Below are positions 5,089 through 9,752 of a stretch of 9,752 bases of DNA, in pieces; positions within the stretch are counted from its first letter, which is position 1, and each line of letters starts with the position of its first letter. The notes beneath the pieces were generated by a model. That model had not been told where the DNA came from. It saw nothing but the letters and a program-made list of their open reading frames with translations, and ran no database searches. Source of the stretch: an uncultured Geobacteraceae bacterium. GTDB taxonomy: Bacteria; Desulfobacterota; Desulfuromonadia; Geobacterales; Pseudopelobacteraceae. The translations under genes and the position numbers were made by a program. The DNA lies in the NCBI GenBank assembly GCA_903879825.1, contig CAIRND010000020.1, positions 1 through 9,752 on the forward strand. Reading direction: 5' to 3'.

Positions 5089-7380
5089 TTATGACGGGAA
5101 GGAACGGGCCAGATCGTTGTCTATCACATAGACGCAGATCTCTTTTGCGCCCTGCTTGGTGTAGTGATACCTGGCAGCGCACAGATTGTTAATAAGGAAC
5201 GATACATCGTCACGGATGCGTTTGTCGTAGGTTTTAAAATCCTCGGTATCGTAATCTTTGATCGCACGGCGGAAGTTGACATTGTCGAGAAACGGTTCCA
5301 GTACTTTCCCTTTCAAATTATAGACGTAACGTTCATGGAGTGATTGGAACAGGCCGGTTTCTGCCGGGTGCACGCCATCAGCAAGAATCTCCTGGGTCAG
5401 GGTCCGGGATGCGTATTCTTTCTGAGTTTCGCGGCGGAATGTGCGCCGCACATTCTCGTCGATAACCATGCCAAGAAGTCTCCTCTCAACTGCGCGCAGA
5501 TAGTCTTCGCTGATTTCCAGTTTTTCATTGGTGAAACGACATACCGCCACCGAACCCAATTCAAAGTTGACCGCAAACATATAGTTAAGCAGGTCACGGG
5601 TTATCTGCTCCTCGTTGTAGTAGTAGAGCGACTCCTTAACCTCCTGCAGTACCGAATAGTTGTAGTTTTTCAGCAGTGAGTCAAGGAAACCCTCCGGTAC
5701 TGTTTCCTTAAATTCAGTACGTAATTTAGTGAAGAAGGCTTTAAGGCTGGACATGGAGATCAATTTATCCTTGCGGGCATACGCGGCATAAAAATCGCTG
5801 AAAATCGTAATAGAGTCCCGCCCGGAAAAACCGGTTACTCCTTCAAATTCTGATTCATCAATGATCTGTCTCCGGCGTTTGGCAGTGAGGCGTTTACGAT
5901 CTTCCTCCGATAACCATGCCGGAATATGTCCGGTATAAATCTCCATTTTGAGAATCTGCAGGTTTTCGTCACAGTACTGCCCGTATTTTTCCGGTGTTTC
6001 GATCCACTCCAGCATCGCTTCTGATGTGGTTTTCATTCGGGTTGATATTATCGTGCGGGCAAAGTTGTGCAGGACACGCGGGATAAAACTTTCGTCGATA
6101 TGTTTGCCGAAGATATTGCGGTAGATTTCAACCTCGGTGTTCAGATCCATGACATAGGGGATATTTATAAATTCGATACGGTCGGTAAATGACTGGAATC
6201 CCTCAATGGTCTTCTCATCCTCCGGGTTCATAAGGGCAATAAAGAGCGATTTGACGTTCTCCTCAACATCCTCCACCTTGTGAATCCCCTCGCTGATAAT
6301 ATTATGCAGCTCGAACAGTCGTTCTGCGTTGTGGGACTTAACATCCATCAGGGCGTAGATGCCGTTATTGGTTTTGGCAAAGCTGGAATAGAGGTATTTG
6401 ACCGCATTGCTGTCACCTAACAGGATGTCGATCTTGCGCTGTAACTGCTCGTTGGTCATGACATTTTGTTTCATCGGCTTGTCGCCCGGATTGAAGACGG
6501 TGATGCCTTCTCCCAGGCGGCGGTTGAAACGGTAGGGTCGCGCATGAATCATGCCGTAGATATCCCGTGAGTTAGGGAGTCGCTGGATCAGAGCGTCGAA
6601 GATGGAGCTGCATATGGTGCAGGGGGTTTCGCGGAAGACCCACTCGTACTCCTTATCGGTGAATAGTTTCCACTTGAACTCGTCGTTCTTAAAGAGATCA
6701 TCAAAAAACAGGCGCCGATCCCGCTTGGGTATCAGCAGGAGCGGGTTGTCATGGGAGGGGCACGATATCTCCACAAAATCGCCGTTCCGGTACAGTGAAC
6801 TTTTGATGTCACTCAGTTCGGTATGTCCCGGTTCATATTCATCAATCAGATTAGTGAGCCGGTCAACAAAGGTCGCCAGATGAGTTTCGTTTATCTGCGC
6901 CAATATCCTCCGATCAAGCCTCCAGACCGCCTCGTAGCGTGTTCCCGCCTCACTGTTGGCATACTCTTCAAATTTGAGCAGCAGGTTGTTGAGGAAGGTG
7001 CTCTTGCCCGAACCGGGAGGGCCCTCAAAGATATAGATCTTGTTCTGTCGCGCGCTCCCCTTCATCGCATCAACATGGTTGATAAGGCGGTTGGCAAAGA
7101 GCCTGTCCGCAAAGAAGGGGCGATCCGTATCGTTGACGAAGAGGTTTTGACAATCGTAATTTACATAATTGATCGATTCCGGATCGTCGGGATACTCATC
7201 GCGTCCCACACCGATGTAGTTATGAATCATGTCATAAAATGTCTGAAATACATTGCGCACGACCGAATTCGGCCGTTCGGCAAGAATCTTCAAAAAATCA
7301 TCGAAAGGGATGGTCTGACTATGCTCCCGTTCGCTGATCTTTCGATTGAGGTGCAGTATGGCTCTCTCGACATTTGACAT
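5089..7380 (-). CDS. prkA: PrkA family AAA+ ATPase / serine protein kinase, long form
   Basis: Cytoplasmic AAA+ protein of the PrkA (E. coli YeaG) family, linked to stationary-phase, nitrogen-starvation and sporulation responses. Members were described as Ser/Thr kinases, and B. subtilis PrkA more recently as an ATP-dependent protease. It is 763 residues, clearly longer than the usual 630-690. Walker A is GPPGSGKST from G120. SCPSHDNPLLLIPKR from S206 matches the conserved PrkA Cys-Pro-x-His segment, followed by CTIC (254-257). The FTDRIEFINIPYVMDL stretch (398-413) and EGVTGFSGR (513-521, likely sensor 2) fit the AAA core. The C-terminal part (about 590-763), with LLNYMFAVNFE and a terminal helical region, resembles the PrkA C-terminal domain. 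The start ATG 7380 lies 10 nt after the spoVR stop, with GGTGA as a weak ribosome site, so the two are co-transcribed. Which activity this protein has cannot be read from sequence. Confidence 0.9.
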   Translation of the reverse strand: MSNVERAILHLNRKISEREHSQTIPFDDFLKILAERPNSVVRNVFQTFYDMIHNYIGVGRDEYPDDPESINYVNYDCQNLFVNDTDRPFFADRLFANRLINHVDAMKGSARQNKIYIFEGPPGSGKSTFLNNLLLKFEEYANSEAGTRYEAVWRLDRRILAQINETHLATFVDRLTNLIDEYEPGHTELSDIKSSLYRNGDFVEISCPSHDNPLLLIPKRDRRLFFDDLFKNDEFKWKLFTDKEYEWVFRETPCTICSSIFDALIQRLPNSRDIYGMIHARPYRFNRRLGEGITVFNPGDKPMKQNVMTNEQLQRKIDILLGDSNAVKYLYSSFAKTNNGIYALMDVKSHNAERLFELHNIISEGIHKVEDVEENVKSLFIALMNPEDEKTIEGFQSFTDRIEFINIPYVMDLNTEVEIYRNIFGKHIDESFIPRVLHNFARTIISTRMKTTSEAMLEWIETPEKYGQYCDENLQILKMEIYTGHIPAWLSEEDRKRLTAKRRRQIIDESEFEGVTGFSGRDSITIFSDFYAAYARKDKLISMSSLKAFFTKLRTEFKETVPEGFLDSLLKNYNYSVLQEVKESLYYYNEEQITRDLLNYMFAVNFELGSVAVCRFTNEKLEISEDYLRAVERRLLGMVIDENVRRTFRRETQKEYASRTLTQEILADGVHPAETGLFQSLHERYVYNLKGKVLEPFLDNVNFRRAIKDYDTEDFKTYDKRIRDDVSFLINNLCAARYHYTKQGAKEICVYVIDNDLARSFPS

Positions 7381-7390
7381 GCGTCACCAG

Positions 7391-9016
7391 TTACAGTCTT
7401 TTTTTAGAAAGCACCTTTTCGTTCATCGAATAGACAACCCGCTGCCAGGTTATCTCCTTTTCCTGCTGTTCTTCCTGTTTCGCTGAGGCTGATGGAGCCA
7501 CCGCCTGCGCTTCACTGGTTTCCAGATGAACCGGGCTGCCCCACAGATATTCGATTCCTACCAGCGTATTGGCAATATATTCCTGTACCAGTTGTTTTCC
7601 CTCAAAGGTATGATTCAGGTAAAGTGAGCCTTCAATCCCCTTCGTCTGGTCAACGGTGATAACGGGGGGGTGGTAGAGCGAGCTCAACACCATCTGCTGA
7701 TAATCGTGAGCCTTGCGGCTTTTTACGTAATACTGCCAGACCATACGCTGCTGATCGAGTCGCTTGCCGGCAACAAAGAGCGAGTGTCGATCGGTAAAGT
7801 CCTGGTCAAGGTAGTTTTTCAGAAAGAGGTAATCGCACAGATTTTCGCGCACGGTAAAAATGAACTCCTGACCTGTCGCTGCACCGCTATCGAACTTTTT
7901 ACGGGTATCAGCATCCTGGATTCGCTGGAAGGCGAACGAGTGGCGCCCTTTGTCGGCCTGCTCCTCCACATGACTAAAGAGTCGCATCCCCAGTGCGTAC
8001 GGATTCATCCCCAGCCGTGGCATGGAGGTGACGCCGGCATGGACCCGGGCAAAGTCTACCTCATGCCCTTTGATACGGTCATCCTGCAAAAAAAGGCGCT
8101 CGTGCCAATAGCTGGCCCACCCCTCATTCATAATTTTAGTCCGGATTTGCGGCTGAAAAAACACAGATGTCTTACGTACAATTTCGAGGATCGAGCGCAT
8201 CCAGATATTTTCATCCCTGGCCAGAAACTCAGAATTGTCCAGCAGGTAACGCAGCAGATCACGTTTTTTAGCCGGTCGTGCCTCCCCTGAACGGATAAAA
8301 TGCGCCTCCAACTCAGGATAGCGCCGTTCCGCCTCACCGAAGAAGGTCTTCTCGCCCTGTTCACCATTCGATTTCAGACAGTCATTGTAGCGGTTAACCT
8401 CCTTGATATATTCGCTGATCGATACCTTCTTCTCCGATTGGAGAAATACGTCAAAATAGTAATCGAGCCGGGACGAACACTGCGCTTCGGGGGGGATGAA
8501 CAGATCGACCAGATCTCCATGAAAATCGACCAGGTTATCGATTCCCCGGGCAAATTCGATCACATAATCAACAAAGCGTCCCTTCTCGGCGCGCAGTTGC
8601 GCAATTACCCGTTTGTCTGACAGGGCCTGGCCGGTGAAGTCGTAGTCCCAGGTATGACGAAAATAGAGATTGTTCTGGAAAAAATCGATGTGGGCCAGAA
8701 CATGGTAGAAAATCATAACATTCAACCAGTCCGGGTTGTTGTCGTTGTAAAAGGAGATCGGCGGCCGTGTGTTGATCACCGTTTCATACGGGTTATGCGG
8801 ATATAATTCGTATTTCCCCTTATCCCTCAGTACCTCCACATCATGAACCCAGTAATCATAGAGCGTGGGGATCATCACTTTGGGAGAAAGTTCAATCAGA
8901 TCACGGTTGGTTACAACATACTCCAGGCTTTCATTAGTAAAGGAAAGACCAGCTGCCCGGGCTCGCTCCTTACACCCTTCCATGATGCGTTTGGTATGTT
9001 GATTGATTAGTTCCAT
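7391..9016 (-). CDS. spoVR: SpoVR family protein
   Basis: 541 residues from ATG 9016. SpoVR (B. subtilis; E. coli YcgB) affects spore cortex formation in Bacillus. In non-sporulating bacteria it occurs with PrkA and DUF444 proteins; its biochemical activity is not established. Family hallmarks are YHVLAHIDFFQNN (104-116), NIWMRSILEIVRKTS (270-284), IMNEGWASYWHERL (295-308) and VHAGVTSMPRLGMNPYALG (325-343). The conserved His and Glu in these blocks suggest a metal-type site, which is inference. The C-terminus has an extra Ala/Gln/Glu-rich stretch before ITWQRVVYS. An in-frame ATG at 9100 would add 28 Arg-rich residues, but these are encoded inside the palindromic repeat and do not look like SpoVR, so ATG 9016 is preferred. 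The ribosome site is weak (GGAAAAGG, about 12 nt upstream) and lies within the palindrome arm. The gene sits 155 nt after DUF444 and 10 nt before prkA. Confidence 0.93.
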   Translation of the reverse strand: MELINQHTKRIMEGCKERARAAGLSFTNESLEYVVTNRDLIELSPKVMIPTLYDYWVHDVEVLRDKGKYELYPHNPYETVINTRPPISFYNDNNPDWLNVMIFYHVLAHIDFFQNNLYFRHTWDYDFTGQALSDKRVIAQLRAEKGRFVDYVIEFARGIDNLVDFHGDLVDLFIPPEAQCSSRLDYYFDVFLQSEKKVSISEYIKEVNRYNDCLKSNGEQGEKTFFGEAERRYPELEAHFIRSGEARPAKKRDLLRYLLDNSEFLARDENIWMRSILEIVRKTSVFFQPQIRTKIMNEGWASYWHERLFLQDDRIKGHEVDFARVHAGVTSMPRLGMNPYALGMRLFSHVEEQADKGRHSFAFQRIQDADTRKKFDSGAATGQEFIFTVRENLCDYLFLKNYLDQDFTDRHSLFVAGKRLDQQRMVWQYYVKSRKAHDYQQMVLSSLYHPPVITVDQTKGIEGSLYLNHTFEGKQLVQEYIANTLVGIEYLWGSPVHLETSEAQAVAPSASAKQEEQQEKEITWQRVVYSMNEKVLSKKRL

Positions 9017-9019
9017 GAT

Positions 9020-9140
9020 AGAAACGCGCCTTTTCCGCAATCTCTGCGTTGCTCTGCGGAAATACATGCTCAGCGTAGCGGTGCTACGCCTGCGCTGCAT
9101 TTCCTTGAGTGCCTTGACCTTGCGAAAAAATCGCGTTTCT
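9020..9140. repeat. Long imperfect palindrome between the DUF444 gene and spoVR
   Basis: The element is centred at about 9081. Paired blocks from the outside in are AGAAACGCG (9020-9028) with CGCGTTTCT (9132-9140), TTTCCGCA (9032-9039) with TGCGAAAA (9121-9128, imperfect), GGAAAT (9058-9063) with ATTTCC (9099-9104), and GCGTAGC (9073-9079) with GCTACGC (9083-9089) around a GGT loop. All blocks share nearly the same centre, so RNA from either strand could fold into a long interrupted hairpin. It ends 3 nt from the spoVR ATG. It is probably a copy of a dispersed palindromic element and differs from the other repeats in the window. Confidence 0.75.
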
Positions 9141-9171
9141 TGCCGATCGCAAAGTCAAACTGTCTTTTTTA

Positions 9172-9752
9172 TCACGATATCAGCTTCCTGATCCCCTCAA
9201 TCAGCCTCGGTTCGTCTGCATCTTCCTGAATAACATCAAGTCTGATCAATTCCGGTTTATCCCTGAGAAGCCGTGAGCCGTTCAGATAGCGGGACACCGG
9301 GGTCGATTCGCCCTGACTGTGTTCGGCTATGGTCACCCCGACCCGGCTTGCGTAGGTGAGCATCTTTTTCAGCTCCGGAATCGCCTTTTCGCCCGCTTCG
9401 TCCCAATCATCACCGTCGGTGCCGTGAAACACATAAATATTGTAATCTTTTAGCAGATTCTCCCGCGCCACGATCTCGTTGACGAGTTGATAGGCGCTGA
9501 AAACCTGCGTCCCGCCCGCAACTCTGGAATTATAATACGTGTAGAAGTCAGGCACTTCTTTGGCTTCGGTGTCATGCAGAATGAAGCGGCTTTCCGCCTG
9601 GCCTCCATACTGATAGAGCAGCCAGCTGTAGATGAGTACGTGCTGGGAAACAATCAGGTCGGTAACCTTGCCGGCCATGGAACCGGAATAGTCCCGCAGG
9701 AAAAACAGCATGGCTTGCGGCTCATAATCTTTCTCCCGGGAGAGAACCCGGT
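9172..9752 (-). CDS. yeaH: DUF444 family protein (YeaH/YhbH), C-terminal part
   Basis: The frame is open to the right edge, so only the last 192 residues are visible and the N-terminus lies outside the window. The first visible residues, RVLSREKDYEPQAM, run into LFFLRDYSGSMAGK. DYSGS is the DxSxS metal-ion site of a von Willebrand A-type fold, as in E. coli YeaH. FHGTDGDDWDE is a second conserved acidic patch. The family is encoded with PrkA and SpoVR in many bacteria; E. coli yeaGH is induced in stationary phase and starvation. It is probably the first of the three genes seen here, though more may lie upstream. Its stop is followed by 155 nt of mostly palindromic DNA before spoVR. Confidence 0.9.
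   Translation of the reverse strand, partial: RVLSREKDYEPQAMLFFLRDYSGSMAGKVTDLIVSQHVLIYSWLLYQYGGQAESRFILHDTEAKEVPDFYTYYNSRVAGGTQVFSAYQLVNEIVARENLLKDYNIYVFHGTDGDDWDEAGEKAIPELKKMLTYASRVGVTIAEHSQGESTPVSRYLNGSRLLRDKPELIRLDVIQEDADEPRLIEGIRKLIS

Noticed and set aside
6823..7377. 184-residue plus-strand open frame inside prkA
   Set aside because: Antisense shadow of the conserved PrkA N-terminal and Walker A region.
7670..8290. 206-residue plus-strand open frame inside spoVR
   Set aside because: Antisense shadow of a strongly supported gene; no start signal or family-like motif.
9017..9100. 28-residue N-terminal extension of SpoVR
   Set aside because: It is a translation of the palindromic repeat, is Arg-rich and unlike the SpoVR N-terminus; ATG 9016 begins the family-like sequence.

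Overview
The window looks like a chromosomal stretch of a Gram-negative bacterium, most likely a Geobacter/Desulfuromonas-type member of the former Deltaproteobacteria. This is inference from gene content: a type II secretion ATPase beside a secreted cohesin-type protein, MscL with a zinc-ribbon tail, the DUF444/SpoVR/PrkA set, and palindrome-rich intergenic DNA. No rRNA, tRNA, CRISPR array, transposase or phage gene was seen.

Layout. (1) 2-1896, plus strand: the tail of an unidentified lysine-rich protein, then a complete GspE/PilB-type secretion ATPase. No gspF or other secretion gene follows it. (2) 1897-2238: a gap between convergent genes, with a G-run motif across the gspE stop, a compound palindrome and a strong terminator for the next gene. 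(3) 2239-3558, minus strand: a secreted protein with an N-terminal cohesin-like domain, a Ser/Thr microsatellite linker, a beta-rich region and one dockerin-like calcium loop. (4) 3559-4373: a long non-coding region with a terminator-like hairpin in the cohesin leader and two palindromic repeats. (5) 4374-5082, plus strand: mscL with a C-terminal zinc ribbon in place of the usual helical bundle, then a 90-residue exported protein of unknown function. (6) 5089-9752, minus strand, transcribed in the order DUF444 (yeaH/yhbH, cut by the window end), spoVR, prkA. This is the conserved stress and stationary-phase trio, with an unusually long PrkA as the last gene and a 121-bp imperfect palindrome just upstream of the spoVR start.

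How the genes fit together. GspE would power a type II secretion or type IV pilus-like machine in the inner membrane. The neighbouring cohesin/dockerin-like protein has a signal peptide and could be a substrate or surface partner, but this rests on proximity alone. The DUF444-SpoVR-PrkA products almost certainly act together, since the three families co-occur widely. MscL and the small exported protein probably share a transcript and point to envelope or osmotic stress.

The most unusual items are the MscL-zinc ribbon fusion, the long PrkA with its permuted gene order, the palindrome next to the spoVR start, the terminator-like leader of the cohesin gene, and the cohesin plus dockerin-like architecture in one protein. 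Nothing here proves a wholly new system.
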